Of a stretch of 29,267 nucleotides of DNA, positions 1 to 8,240 are shown in pieces. Within the stretch, counting starts at the first letter, position 1, and each line of letters starts with the position of its first letter. The notes under the pieces were generated by a model that was given only the letters and a program-made list of their open reading frames with translations, was not told the DNA's origin and ran no database searches. The DNA lies in the NCBI GenBank assembly GCA_964384675.1, contig CAYLNK010000046.1, forward strand, positions 1-29,267. Reading direction: 5' to 3'. Position numbers and translations under genes: made by a program. The stretch is from CAYLNK01 sp964384675 (GTDB lineage Bacteria > Acidobacteriota > Thermoanaerobaculia > UBA5066).

Positions 1-116
1 GTGGGCGGGCGCCGGCGACCCCTCGCGCACGGCCGACACCACGGCGCCGTCGACGAGCAGGATCGGGTCGGCGGCGAGCCCGGCGTCGAGGCCCGGGGTC
101 GGCCGAACGTCGAGCC
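1..116 (-). other. Open frame at the left edge, possible partial gene with no visible start
   Basis: Read on the minus strand, this edge stretch has an open frame with almost exclusively G or C at third positions and a protein-like composition (it includes ILLVDGAVVSAVREG). It would lie just downstream of the RND pump gene and run off the left edge. I find no ATG, GTG or TTG in that frame near the pump stop, only a CTG directly over it and a GTG pair further in. The opposite strand frame is rich in R, H and Q and looks like a shadow. No family was recognised. An outer-membrane channel gene would be expected after an RND pair, but nothing here identifies one. Confidence 0.3.
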
Positions 117-3100
117 TCAGGCGGCGGGTGCCGGCGCCGGCTCCTCCGCCTCGTGAGACTCCCGCCTCGCCCGCGTCAGGAACGTGTAGACGACGGGCAC
201 CACCATCAGCGCGAGGAGGGTCGAGAAGAGGAGCCCGCCCACGACGGCGACGCCGAGCGGCATCCGCGCCTCGCCGCCGGCGCCCATGCCGAGGGCGATG
301 GGGAGCGTGCCGAAGATCGTCGCGAAGGAGGTCATCAGGATGGGGCGGAGCCGGATGCGCGAGGCCCGCGCGACCGCCTCCTTCACGTCGAGCCCCTCCT
401 TCTCGCGGAGCTGGTTCGCGTACTCCACGATCAGGATCGCGTTCTTGGTGACGAGGCCGATCAGCAGGATGAGCCCGATCTGCGAGTAGATGTTGAGCGT
501 CATCCCCAGGATCTTCAGCGTCAGGAGCGCGCCGAAGACGGCGAGCGGCACGGTGAGCAGGATCGTGAGCGGGTGAGTGAAGCTCTCGAACTGTCCCGCG
601 AGCACCAGGTAGATGAAGACGACGGAGATGCCGAAGAGGAAGAAGAGGCTGCCGGACGTCTCCTTCAGCTCGCGCGACTGGCCGTCCAGGTCCGTCCGGA
701 TCCCGGGCGGGAGCTTGGTCTTCGCGATGGCGTCGATGGCGTCCAGCGCCGTGCCGAGCGTCACGCCGGGAGCCAGGTTCGCGGTGATCTTGGCGGAGCG
801 GGCGCGGTTGAAGTGGTTCAGCTCCTTGGCCGAGACCGACTCCTTCGCCGAGACGACGTTCGCCATCTGGAAGAGGCCGCCCTTCCCGCGCAGGTGGAGG
901 TCCTCGATGGCGCGGGCGGTGGTACGCCCCTCGGGCGGGACCTGGAGCATCACCTTGTACTGCTTGTCGCCGCGCCGGAACTGCGTCGACTCGCGTCCGC
1001 CCAGGAGCGTCTGGAGCGTGGTGCCGATGTCGGTGACCGAGACGCCCAGGTCGGACGCGCGGGCGCGGTCGATCGTCAGCTCGATCTGCGGCGTGGCGAG
1101 CTTCAGGTCCGTGTCGAGGTTCAGGAGGTACCCGAGCTTGCCGGCCTCCTGCATCATCGTGGCGACGGCCGGAGTCAGCTCCTCGTACGTCGGCGCCTGC
1201 AGGACGTACTGGACGGGCGTCGCGTCGAACGAGCCGCCCAGCGCGGGCGGGTTGATCGGGAACGACAGGACACCGGGGACGCCGAAGACCTTCGGGAAGA
1301 GCTCCTGGACGATCGCCTGCTGGCTCCGCTTCCGCTGATCGTGCGGCTTGAGGTTCGCGAAGAGGATGCCGTCCGTCACGCGGCCCGGCCCCTCCTGCGA
1401 GAGGCCGATCGCCGAAAAGACCCCCTCGATCTCCGGCACGGCTCTGTAGATCCCCTCGAGCTGCCTGAGGTAGCGGTCGGTGTAGGCGAGAGTCGACCCT
1501 TCGGGTGCGATGACGACGCCGACGATGGTGCCGCGGTCCTCGGTCGGGACGAGCTCGCTCGGCAGCGTCCTGAAGAGAAAGCCGATCGCGACGACGCAGG
1601 CGATCGTCAGCGCCACGACGAGGCCTCGCCGGGCGAGCGCGCCACGGACGCTCCGGTCGTAGAGCCGGTCGAGCCACTGGAAGCGCGCTTCCACGAAACG
1701 GGCGAGGCGCCCCTCCGACTCGTGTCCCTTCAGGAAACGCGAGCAGAGCATCGGCGTCAGAGAGAGCGCGACGAAGCCGGAGATCAGGACGGCCACGGCC
1801 ACCGTCATCCCGAACTCGTTGAAGAGGCGGCCGACGTTGCCGGTCAGGAAGGCGACGGGCACGAAGATGGCGACGAGAGCCACGGTCGTCGCCACGATCG
1901 CGAAGCCGATCTCCTTGGCCCCGTCGAACGCCGCCTGTCGCCGCGACTTCCCCATCTCCAGGTGCCTGTAGATGTTCTCGAGCATGACGATGGCGTCGTC
2001 CACGACGAGGCCGATCGCGAGGACCAGCGCGAGGAGGGTCAGGATGTTCACCGTGAAGCCGGCGAAGTAGACGACCGTGAACGTCCCGACGATCGAGACC
2101 GGGATCGCGAGAGTCGGGATGAGCGTCGCCGTCGGGCTCTTCAGGAAGACCCAGATGACGAGGACGACGAGGAGCAGGGCGACGAGGAGCGTGAAGCGCA
2201 CCTCGTCGATCGAGGAGCGGATGACGAGGGACGAGTCGTACGCGATCTCGAGCTTCATCCCCTTCGGGACGAGGCCGCGGAGCTGCGGGAGGTTCGCCTT
2301 GACCGTCTCGGCGACCTCCAGGGTCGACGCGCTCGCCTGCTTCACGATCCCGAGGCCCACGCCCGGGGCCCCGTTGTACCGGACGACGGAGCGTTCGTCC
2401 TCGGCCCCGACGCGCACGTCGGCCACGTCGGCCAGGCGCACGGCGCGGTCACCCCGCTGCGCCAGGAAGATCGCCCCGAAGTCCTTCGGGTCGACGAGCT
2501 CTCCCTGGGTCCGCACCGAGAACTCGCGCCCGGCCCCCTCGACGCGCCCGGACGGGATCTCGGCGTTCTGTGCCCGGATGGCGTTGTCGACGTCGACCAC
2601 GGTGAGCCCGTACGCCGCGAGCCGGGCCGGGTCGATCCAGACCCGCATCGCGTACTTCCGCTCGCCGCCGATGATCACCGAGCCGACGCCGGGCATGCGC
2701 TGGAGGCGTTCCTTCAGGACGACGTTGGCGATCTCCGAGACCTCGAGGTTCGAGAAGCCCTCGCCGTACAGCGCGAGCCACATGACGGCCTCGGCGTTCG
2801 TGTCGACCTTGGCGACGATCGGCTCCTCGGCCTCGCGCGGGAGGCGCCCGCGGATGCGGGAGAGGCGGTCGCGCACGTCGTTCGCGGCCTGGTCGACGTT
2901 CCGGGAGAGCACGAACTCCACCGTGATGCGCGACGCCTGCTCCTGCGACGAGGAGCGGATCAGCTTCACTCCCTCGAGGGTCGCCAGCTCCTCCTCGATC
3001 GGCTCGGTGATCTCGGTCTCGATCACCTTCGGCGCGGCGCCGCGGTAGACGGTGATGATCGAGACGATCGGCGGGTCGATGTTCGGGTACTCGCGGACCG

Positions 3101-3197
3101 GCGTCCGCAGGAACGAGACCGCCCCGAAGAGGACGATCGTCACGCTCATCACCGTGGCGAGCACCGGACGGCGGATGGAGACCTCTGAGAGTCTCAC
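117..3197 (-). CDS. RND efflux transporter permease (AcrB/MexB-like inner-membrane pump)
   Basis: A 1026-residue inner-membrane proton-driven pump of the hydrophobe/amphiphile efflux RND family, the usual length for that family. The N-terminus has the typical first membrane helix (about 12-30) followed by REYPNIDPP and a large periplasmic porter region. Membrane helices resume near 335, and the helix with the paired acidic proton-relay residues GLVVDDAIVMLENI carries D400 and D401. The matching lysine lies in GLVTKNAILIVEYAN at about K918. The start is the GTG at 3197, whose GTGA overlaps the stop of the upstream adaptor gene, so the two are translationally coupled. A much longer upstream open frame exists but is arginine-rich shadow of the adaptor gene. 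The substrate cannot be told from sequence; no outer-membrane factor gene is in the window. Confidence 0.95.
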   Translation of the reverse strand: MRLSEVSIRRPVLATVMSVTIVLFGAVSFLRTPVREYPNIDPPIVSIITVYRGAAPKVIETEITEPIEEELATLEGVKLIRSSSQEQASRITVEFVLSRNVDQAANDVRDRLSRIRGRLPREAEEPIVAKVDTNAEAVMWLALYGEGFSNLEVSEIANVVLKERLQRMPGVGSVIIGGERKYAMRVWIDPARLAAYGLTVVDVDNAIRAQNAEIPSGRVEGAGREFSVRTQGELVDPKDFGAIFLAQRGDRAVRLADVADVRVGAEDERSVVRYNGAPGVGLGIVKQASASTLEVAETVKANLPQLRGLVPKGMKLEIAYDSSLVIRSSIDEVRFTLLVALLLVVLVIWVFLKSPTATLIPTLAIPVSIVGTFTVVYFAGFTVNILTLLALVLAIGLVVDDAIVMLENIYRHLEMGKSRRQAAFDGAKEIGFAIVATTVALVAIFVPVAFLTGNVGRLFNEFGMTVAVAVLISGFVALSLTPMLCSRFLKGHESEGRLARFVEARFQWLDRLYDRSVRGALARRGLVVALTIACVVAIGFLFRTLPSELVPTEDRGTIVGVVIAPEGSTLAYTDRYLRQLEGIYRAVPEIEGVFSAIGLSQEGPGRVTDGILFANLKPHDQRKRSQQAIVQELFPKVFGVPGVLSFPINPPALGGSFDATPVQYVLQAPTYEELTPAVATMMQEAGKLGYLLNLDTDLKLATPQIELTIDRARASDLGVSVTDIGTTLQTLLGGRESTQFRRGDKQYKVMLQVPPEGRTTARAIEDLHLRGKGGLFQMANVVSAKESVSAKELNHFNRARSAKITANLAPGVTLGTALDAIDAIAKTKLPPGIRTDLDGQSRELKETSGSLFFLFGISVVFIYLVLAGQFESFTHPLTILLTVPLAVFGALLTLKILGMTLNIYSQIGLILLIGLVTKNAILIVEYANQLREKEGLDVKEAVARASRIRLRPILMTSFATIFGTLPIALGMGAGGEARMPLGVAVVGGLLFSTLLALMVVPVVYTFLTRARRESHEAEEPAPAPAA

Positions 3198-4243
3198 TTG
3201 GGAGACCCGTCGGTGACGGGGGCGACCTTGGCGCCCTCGTACAGCTTCTGGTGGCCCGCGCGGACGACGGTGTCGCCGGCCGCGAGGCCCTTCGTGATCT
3301 CGACGGCGCCCGTCTGCCGCGCGCCCAGCTCGACGGCCCGGCGGGTCACCGTGTCGCCCCCGGTCACGGCGTAGACGTACGTCTTGTCCCCCTCGGCGAA
3401 GACGGCCTCGTCCGGCACGGTGATCGCCTGCGGGCGCTCCCCGAGCGTGGCCGACACCTCGGCCGACATCCCGGGAGAAAGCACGCCGTCCTTGTTGGGC
3501 ACGAGCGCGACGACCCGGCCCGTTCGTGTGGCCGCGTCGAGCATCGGCTCCACCACCGACACCGTGCCGGCGAAGGTGCGCCCCGGGGAGGCGACCGTCG
3601 TCACCTCCACGCCGGCGCCGCGCTTCATCGAGGGGAGGTGACGTTCCGGAACCGAGAACGACACCTTGACCTCGTCGACGCGCGCCAGCTCCACGACCCC
3701 GTCGCCCGAGCGGAGGAAGGCACCAGGTGAGACGAGCCGCCGCCCCACGACCCCGGCGAACGGGGCGAGGAGGCGCGTCTTGGTGAGCCGCGCCCGGGCC
3801 ACGACGACGTTCGCGTCGGCCACCTTGAGGACCGCCTCGGCGTCGTCCCTGTCCTGGCTCGAGCTGACGTTCCGCTCCGACAGCTCCTTCAGGCGATTGA
3901 AGCGGAGGCGCGCCTGGTCCCGCAGCGCCTCGGCCCGCTGCAGCTCGGCGGCGAGCTGCGAGTCGTCGAGCCGTGCCAGGAGCTGGCCCTGTGCCACCGC
4001 CGCGCCCTCGCGGAACGGCAGCTCGAGGACGAGCGCGTCGATCTCGGTCGCGACCTTGACGCTCTCGGTCGCCTCGACCGTGCCGAGCGCCTTCAGGGAT
4101 TCGCGGACCGCGCCGGTCGTCGCGCGGGCGACCTCCACCGACGTGGGGGGCGGCGTGAACGCGCCGGGGCCCTTCTTCGCGCCGCCGCACCCGGCGAGGG
4201 CGAGGGTGAGGCAGAGCAGTAGCCTGAGACGTGATCTCGACAT
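3194..4243 (-). CDS. RND efflux periplasmic adaptor (HlyD/AcrA-type membrane fusion lipoprotein)
   Basis: A 349-residue periplasmic adaptor that would link the RND pump to an outer-membrane channel. The start chosen, ATG at 4243, gives a short basic N-terminus, a hydrophobic stretch and a lipobox ending LAGC at C19, so a diacylated lipoprotein anchored in the inner membrane is predicted. After a short Pro-rich spacer come the barrel-sandwich half (near LELPFREGAAVAQGQLLARL), a charged alpha-helical hairpin with QARLRFNRLKEL, the second lipoyl half (LLAPFAGVVGRRLVSPGAF), the beta-barrel and the membrane-proximal domain. An in-frame upstream ATG at 4342 would add 33 residues ahead of the signal peptide and overlap the ligase gene, so it was not used. 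The gene follows the acyl-CoA ligase by 46 bases and overlaps the pump gene by 4. Confidence 0.93.
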   Translation of the reverse strand: MSRSRLRLLLCLTLALAGCGGAKKGPGAFTPPPTSVEVARATTGAVRESLKALGTVEATESVKVATEIDALVLELPFREGAAVAQGQLLARLDDSQLAAELQRAEALRDQARLRFNRLKELSERNVSSSQDRDDAEAVLKVADANVVVARARLTKTRLLAPFAGVVGRRLVSPGAFLRSGDGVVELARVDEVKVSFSVPERHLPSMKRGAGVEVTTVASPGRTFAGTVSVVEPMLDAATRTGRVVALVPNKDGVLSPGMSAEVSATLGERPQAITVPDEAVFAEGDKTYVYAVTGGDTVTRRAVELGARQTGAVEITKGLAAGDTVVRAGHQKLYEGAKVAPVTDGSPK

Positions 4244-4289
4244 GGACCAAGGATACGAGGTCGGCTCCTCGGGCGCTTCGCCCTTCCCT

Positions 4290-5936
4290 TCAGGCCTCGG
4301 CGGGGTCCCCCTCCTCCGAGCGGATCGGCGCGGCGTTCGCACGGAGGACCTTCTTGTCGAACTTCCCGACCGACGTCTTCGGCACCTCGTCGATGAAGCG
4401 GATCTCGTCGGGCAGCCACCAGGCGGCCACGCGCTCTCTCAAGAAGTCGAGGAGCGTCTGGACCTGGAGCGTCCCCTTGGCGGCGGCGCGCGGGACGACG
4501 TAGGCGACCGGCCTCTCCGACCAGCGCGGGTGCGCGAGGCCGATGACGGCCGCCTCCTGGACGTCGGGGTGGGCCATCAGCGCGTTCTCGAGCTCCACCG
4601 ACGAGATCCACTCGCCGCCCGACTTGATGACGTCCTTGGTGCGGTCGACGATCTTCATGAAGCCGTCCGCCGACATGGTGGCGACGTCGCCGGTCCGGAA
4701 CCAGCCGTCCTCGGTGAAGCGGCCCGGGTCGACGCCGCCGTGGTACGCGCTCGACACCCACGGTCCCCGCACGTGGATCTCGCCGAACGCCTCGCCGTCC
4801 CAGGGCTGCTCCTCGCCCGTGGTGAGGTCGGCGATCCGGAGCTCCACCGCGGGGGCCGGCGTTCCCTGCGTCAGGCGGACGGCGTGCCGCTCCTCCTCGC
4901 CCGTGTGCCAGCTGCGAGGGCTCGCGCAGGTGCCGATCGGGGAGGTCTCGGTCATCCCCCAGGCGTGGAGCACCGGCAGGCCGACGCGGTCCATCCGGTC
5001 CATCAGCGACTCGGGGAGCGCGGCGCCGCCGCAGAGCACGGTGCGTATCCCCGGGATTCGCTCGCCGGTCTCCTCCAGGTAGCGGACCAGGTTGAGCCAG
5101 ATCGTCGGGACGCCGGCCAGGGCCGTCGCTCCCTCGTCCCGCGCGAGCTTCGTGATCGAGGCCGGGTCGCCCATCAGCCGGCCGGGCAGGAGGATCTTGG
5201 CGCCGGCCATGCCGGTCGCGTACGGGAGGCCCCAGGCGTTCGCATGAAACATCGGGACGATCGCGAGGACGGTGTCGGTCTCGCGGATACCGGTCGTGCC
5301 GGCGAGCTGCGTCGCGAGCGTATGGAGGAAGTTCGAGCGGTGCGAGTAGACGACGCCCTTCGGCATCCCGGTCGTGCCCGACGTGTAGCACATCGCCGCG
5401 GCCTGCCGCTCGTCGAGCGCGGGCCACCGGAAGGACGCCGGCTCGTCCGCGAGGAGCGTCTCGAGGTCGAGCAGCTCTCCGAGCGGGCTCGCGGGCGGGG
5501 CCTCGGCCCGGTCCGCCATCCGGATCACACGCTCGACGCACGGGATCCGCCCGGCGACGCGCTCGAGCACCGGCATCAGGGTCGCGTCGGCAAAGACGAA
5601 GCGGTCGGCGGCGTCGTTGATGACGTGGGCGAGCTGGTCGGGGAAGAGGCGCAGGTTCACGGTGTGGAGGACCGCGCCCATGCACGGCACCGCGTAGTAC
5701 AGCTCCATGTGCCGGTGGTTGTTCCACGCCACCGTCGCCACGCGGTCGCCCGGCTTCACGCCGAGGCGCGTCAGCGCATTGGCCACGCGGCAGATCCGCC
5801 GGACCAGCTCCGGGTACGTGTAACGGTGCACGCCGTCGTCGCGGAGGGAGACGATCTCCTTCTTCGGGAAGAGCCGCTCCATCCGCCAGAGGACGTGCTG
5901 GAGCGTCAGGGGGAAGTCCTGCATCAGACCTTGCAT
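4290..5936 (-). CDS. Acyl-CoA synthetase (AMP-forming, AlkK-like medium/long-chain fatty acid ligase)
   Basis: A 548-residue cytoplasmic ANL-superfamily enzyme expected to activate a fatty acid to its acyl-CoA through an acyl-adenylate. The ATP/AMP-binding P-loop is YTSGTTGMPKGV (184-195). VPMFHANAWGLPY follows, a signature I associate with AlkK-like medium- to long-chain ligases. The adenine-site motif HAWGMTETSP and the hinge motif GWFRTGD come next. The C-terminal catalytic lysine is K525 in TSVGKFDKK. The start at 5936 is fixed by a strong GAGGAGG five bases upstream. It is the first gene of a same-strand run with the efflux pair. Chain-length preference is inferred from family resemblance only. 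Confidence 0.92.
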   Translation of the reverse strand: MQGLMQDFPLTLQHVLWRMERLFPKKEIVSLRDDGVHRYTYPELVRRICRVANALTRLGVKPGDRVATVAWNNHRHMELYYAVPCMGAVLHTVNLRLFPDQLAHVINDAADRFVFADATLMPVLERVAGRIPCVERVIRMADRAEAPPASPLGELLDLETLLADEPASFRWPALDERQAAAMCYTSGTTGMPKGVVYSHRSNFLHTLATQLAGTTGIRETDTVLAIVPMFHANAWGLPYATGMAGAKILLPGRLMGDPASITKLARDEGATALAGVPTIWLNLVRYLEETGERIPGIRTVLCGGAALPESLMDRMDRVGLPVLHAWGMTETSPIGTCASPRSWHTGEEERHAVRLTQGTPAPAVELRIADLTTGEEQPWDGEAFGEIHVRGPWVSSAYHGGVDPGRFTEDGWFRTGDVATMSADGFMKIVDRTKDVIKSGGEWISSVELENALMAHPDVQEAAVIGLAHPRWSERPVAYVVPRAAAKGTLQVQTLLDFLRERVAAWWLPDEIRFIDEVPKTSVGKFDKKVLRANAAPIRSEEGDPAEA

Positions 5937-5941
5937 GGGAA

Positions 5942-5948
5942 CCTCCTC
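5942..5948 (-). promoter_or_regulatory. Shine-Dalgarno site of the AlkK-like ligase
   Basis: On the minus strand GAGGAGG sits five bases before the ATG at 5936. It favours that start over the in-frame ATG four codons later. Confidence 0.8.
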
Positions 5949-5975
5949 GACGTTACGGCCTGCGTTGACCCGCGG

Positions 5976-5981
5976 ATCATA
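5976..5981 (-). promoter_or_regulatory. Candidate -10 box before the AlkK-like ligase
   Basis: The minus strand reads TATGAT, five of six matches to the TATAAT consensus, 39 bases before the ligase start and in an otherwise GC-rich gap. The same TATGATC string precedes the second acyl-CoA ligase at 19665-19670. No convincing -35 box was found, so this is a suggestion only. Confidence 0.35.
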
Positions 5982-5999
5982 GGGGCGGGCCGGCCGGGG

Positions 6000-7394
6000 C
6001 TACGAGGCGTTTCGCTCCTCGAGCGTGAGGTCTCCGGCGACCTCCAGCGCGAAACGGCCCCGCCGCACCGGGACGAGCCTCACGTCCGGACACTTCTGCT
6101 CGAGGCGTTTCCTCAGGAGGATCAGGCGGCTCTCGAGGTTGTCCTTGTACGCAGGCAGGCCGAGCGAGGGGTCCAGCCTCAGCTCCCGGTTCGAGAACTC
6201 GCGGCGCCCCTGCCGGTAGGCGTTGAGGAGATTCCAGAGGATCTTGCCGGGCACGTTCCGGATCAGGTACTCGCCGTCCACGAAGACGCAGTCGTCGTTC
6301 CGGTAGTAGACGAACGCGCGGGTGGTCCTGGGAGCGGGAGCGGCCGGCTCGGGCGCGGCCGCCGGCGTCGGGGCGGGCTCCTCCTCGTCCTGGGCGTCGA
6401 CGTGCCGGTCGATCCCCATCGCGATCTGGTTCGCGAGCACCTGCAGGAACGCCTCGTGCCACTCGGCGAACGCCAGAGGATCGCGGCTCTCCACCGCGAG
6501 GACGCCGAGGAGCCGGTCCTCCACCACGAGCGGGAGCGCGAGCTGGCTCTGGGCGTCGGGGAGCCCGGGGAGCGGGATCTCGGCGCGTAGGCCGGCGTCG
6601 CCGTGCATCTCCTCGAAGCTCTCCCGAACGGCGCGCGAATAGCGGAGGAGGCTCTCGACGCCGGCGAGCCGGAGCGGTACGCGCTTCTCGGCGACGGTGC
6701 CGATCAGCCCTTCGCCCGGCTTCACCTCGGCGCCGACGCCGCTCTCGCCGTAGCCGTGGCTCGCGATCGCGACGAGCGCCTCGCACGGCTCCTCGCGCAG
6801 GAGGACCATCGAGTGACGGAAGCGGAACAGCTCGTCGAGCGACTGGAGGACGTCCCTCAGGAGGCTGTCCAGGTCGCGCGCCCGGTTCACGAGCGCCGAG
6901 ACCATCGTGAGCGCGCGCAGCTCGGTGAGGGGCCCGTCGCTGACCGGCGGCCCTTCCGCCGCCTCGCCCGGCGCGGGCGGATCCAGGAACCCCTCCACGC
7001 GCTCGACGGCGAGCACCTCGCAGATGTCGGCGGAGCGGAGCTTGAAGACCCCGGCCATCCCGGTGTGGGACGCGATGGCGTCGATCCGGCTCGACATGTT
7101 CTCGAAGGTCGGCCCCTCCGTCTCCGAGCGGACGAAGCGGAGCCGCAGCCGGTACGCCTCGAACGTCACCGGGTCCCACAGCTCGACCGCCGCCGCCGGG
7201 TTGGCGACGAGGTTGCGCTTCGTCTTGTTGAAGAACTGGCACGAGAGAGCCACGTGCGAGGGGTCGACGTAGAAGACCTGGCTGATGAGCGTGATGTTCG
7301 GCATCCCGTCGGCGGCGCACGTGGCCAGGGCGGACGGGATGATCCCCTGGAAGAGGTCCTGGAGCCGTTCGAGGGGGATCGCGAGCCGGCTCAT
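6000..7394 (-). CDS. PNPOx-like split-barrel / GAF / winged-helix fusion protein, likely sensor-regulator
   Basis: A 464-residue protein with three parts. Residues 1-135 resemble the pyridoxamine-phosphate-oxidase-like FMN-binding split barrel (LATCAADGMPNITLISQVFYVD, then FFNKTKRNLVANPAAAVELWDP). Residues about 160-330 form a GAF domain (LVNRARDLDSLLRDVL, GEGLIGTVAEKRVPLRL, LALPLVVEDRLLGVLAVES). A Pro/Ala/Glu linker (335-357) leads to an end region (360-455) with DGEYLIRNVPGKILWNLL and NLESRLILLRKRLEQK, which looks like a winged-helix output domain. The start ATG at 7394 overlaps the stop of the upstream split-barrel gene by ATGA, so the two are likely made together. I infer a cytoplasmic flavin- or small-molecule-responsive regulator. 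No enzyme activity is proven, and the DNA-binding role of the end domain is a guess from its pattern. Confidence 0.8.
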   Translation of the reverse strand: MSRLAIPLERLQDLFQGIIPSALATCAADGMPNITLISQVFYVDPSHVALSCQFFNKTKRNLVANPAAAVELWDPVTFEAYRLRLRFVRSETEGPTFENMSSRIDAIASHTGMAGVFKLRSADICEVLAVERVEGFLDPPAPGEAAEGPPVSDGPLTELRALTMVSALVNRARDLDSLLRDVLQSLDELFRFRHSMVLLREEPCEALVAIASHGYGESGVGAEVKPGEGLIGTVAEKRVPLRLAGVESLLRYSRAVRESFEEMHGDAGLRAEIPLPGLPDAQSQLALPLVVEDRLLGVLAVESRDPLAFAEWHEAFLQVLANQIAMGIDRHVDAQDEEEPAPTPAAAPEPAAPAPRTTRAFVYYRNDDCVFVDGEYLIRNVPGKILWNLLNAYRQGRREFSNRELRLDPSLGLPAYKDNLESRLILLRKRLEQKCPDVRLVPVRRGRFALEVAGDLTLEERNAS

Positions 7395-7858
7395 CGGATC
7401 TCGAACGGGAAGCCGGCCCGGGGCCCCGGCGTCTGCTCGAAGACCTCGAGCACCTCGATCGTCACGGCCTTGCATGGCCAGCGACGCCGGCGTCGGGCCG
7501 CCGGCGGCGCACCGATCAGCTCCACCTCCGAAAGGAACGCTTCCTGGCAGCGGTCCACGATCGGCCGCTCCGACTCCTCCGCGGGGCGGATCCCGAGGCA
7601 GCGCCCCTTGAGCTGGACCGTCCGGTGCGTGCCGATCTGCTCCATGGTCACGGCGAGCCAGCCGGTCGCCTCGACGTTGGCGAGCGTCCGGGCGCCGGCC
7701 TCACCGTCCAGAACGAAGACCGTCGCGCGGCCCTCCGTGTCGGCCTCGATCCCCGCCGCGAGCGCGGCGGACGGGACGAGCTGGGCGTCCCGGGTGCCGA
7801 CCACGATGGCCGTCAGCCCTTCGAGGATTCGCGGGAGGTCGCGCCGGATCCGCTCCAT
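7391..7858 (-). CDS. Pyridoxamine 5'-phosphate oxidase-like (FMN-binding split barrel) protein
   Basis: A 155-residue single-domain protein resembling the PNPOx-like flavin-binding split-barrel group: a short helix, strands with DAQLVPSAALAAGIEAD, VFVLDGEAGARTLANVEATGWLAVT, then RTVQLKGRCLGI. Such proteins bind FMN or F420 or related cofactors and act as oxidoreductases or carriers. Which cofactor is used cannot be read from the sequence. It is short compared with true PdxH enzymes and so is unlikely to be the vitamin B6 enzyme. It overlaps the next gene, which carries its own split barrel, by four bases. The start ATG at 7858 has no strong Shine-Dalgarno, but it gives the family's usual N-terminus. 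Confidence 0.78.
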   Translation of the reverse strand: MERIRRDLPRILEGLTAIVVGTRDAQLVPSAALAAGIEADTEGRATVFVLDGEAGARTLANVEATGWLAVTMEQIGTHRTVQLKGRCLGIRPAEESERPIVDRCQEAFLSEVELIGAPPAARRRRRWPCKAVTIEVLEVFEQTPGPRAGFPFEIR

Positions 7859-7890
7859 CGGGGCGAAGGGTATCCGATCGATCGAGCGGG

Positions 7891-7927
7891 GAAACGAAAA
7901 ACGCCGGGAGGGCGAACCCTCCCGGCG
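7891..7927 (-). terminator. Intrinsic terminator after the RRM gene
   Basis: A perfect 11-base-pair GC-rich stem (7902-7912 with 7917-7927) closes a four-base loop, CGAA on the given strand. On the minus strand the stem is followed at once by TTTTT and further T-rich sequence (complement of 7891-7901). It lies 25 bases past the RRM stop and before the split-barrel operon, so it should separate the two transcription units. Confidence 0.9.
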
Positions 7928-7952
7928 AATGGAAGACGGGGATCAGGTCGGG

Positions 7953-8240
7953 CTAGTAGCGGCCGCGGCCGCCGCCGTAGCCACCGCCGCCGCCGCGGCT
8001 CTCCTGGGGCTTGGCCTCGTTCACCTTCAGGGCGCGGCCGTCGTGGTCGCGGCCGTTGAGGGCGCCCATCGCCTTCTGGGCGTCGCCGTCGGACATCTCG
8101 ACGAAGCCGAAGCCCTTCGAGGTGCCGGAGTCGCGATCGGAGATGACGCGGGCGGAGTCGACGTTGCCGAAGGGCTCGAACAGCGCGCGGAGGGTGGAGT
8201 CGTTCACGGAGTAGGTCAGGTTGCCGACGTAGAGCTTCAT
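7953..8240 (-). CDS. Small RRM-domain RNA-binding protein with glycine-rich tail
   Basis: A 95-residue cytoplasmic protein made of one RNA recognition motif and a tail. RNP2 is LYVGNL (3-8) and RNP1 is KGFGFVEM (42-49), with aromatic residues at the RNA-contacting positions. Residues after about 80 are a Gly/Arg/Tyr tail (SRGGGGGYGGGRGRY), as in the bacterial and cyanobacterial Rbp family linked to cold response. The start ATG at 8240 is preceded by AAGGAAAG; an upstream in-frame ATG would add seven residues ahead of the conserved MKLYVGNL beginning. The gene is monocistronic: a strong terminator follows and an oppositely oriented gene lies upstream. Cold or stress regulation is inferred from relatives, not seen. 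Confidence 0.93.
   Translation of the reverse strand: MKLYVGNLTYSVNDSTLRALFEPFGNVDSARVISDRDSGTSKGFGFVEMSDGDAQKAMGALNGRDHDGRALKVNEAKPQESRGGGGGYGGGRGRY

Noticed and set aside
153..3188. 1011-residue plus-strand open frame opposite the RND pump
   Set aside because: Composition is dominated by R, D, E, H and V with no recognisable motif; it is the complement of the pump gene in a GC-rich genome.
117..4250. Single 1377-residue open frame covering both pump and adaptor on the minus strand
   Set aside because: The part beyond 3197 is Arg/Gly/Ala-rich shadow of the adaptor gene, which has a clear signal peptide and domain pattern in its own frame.
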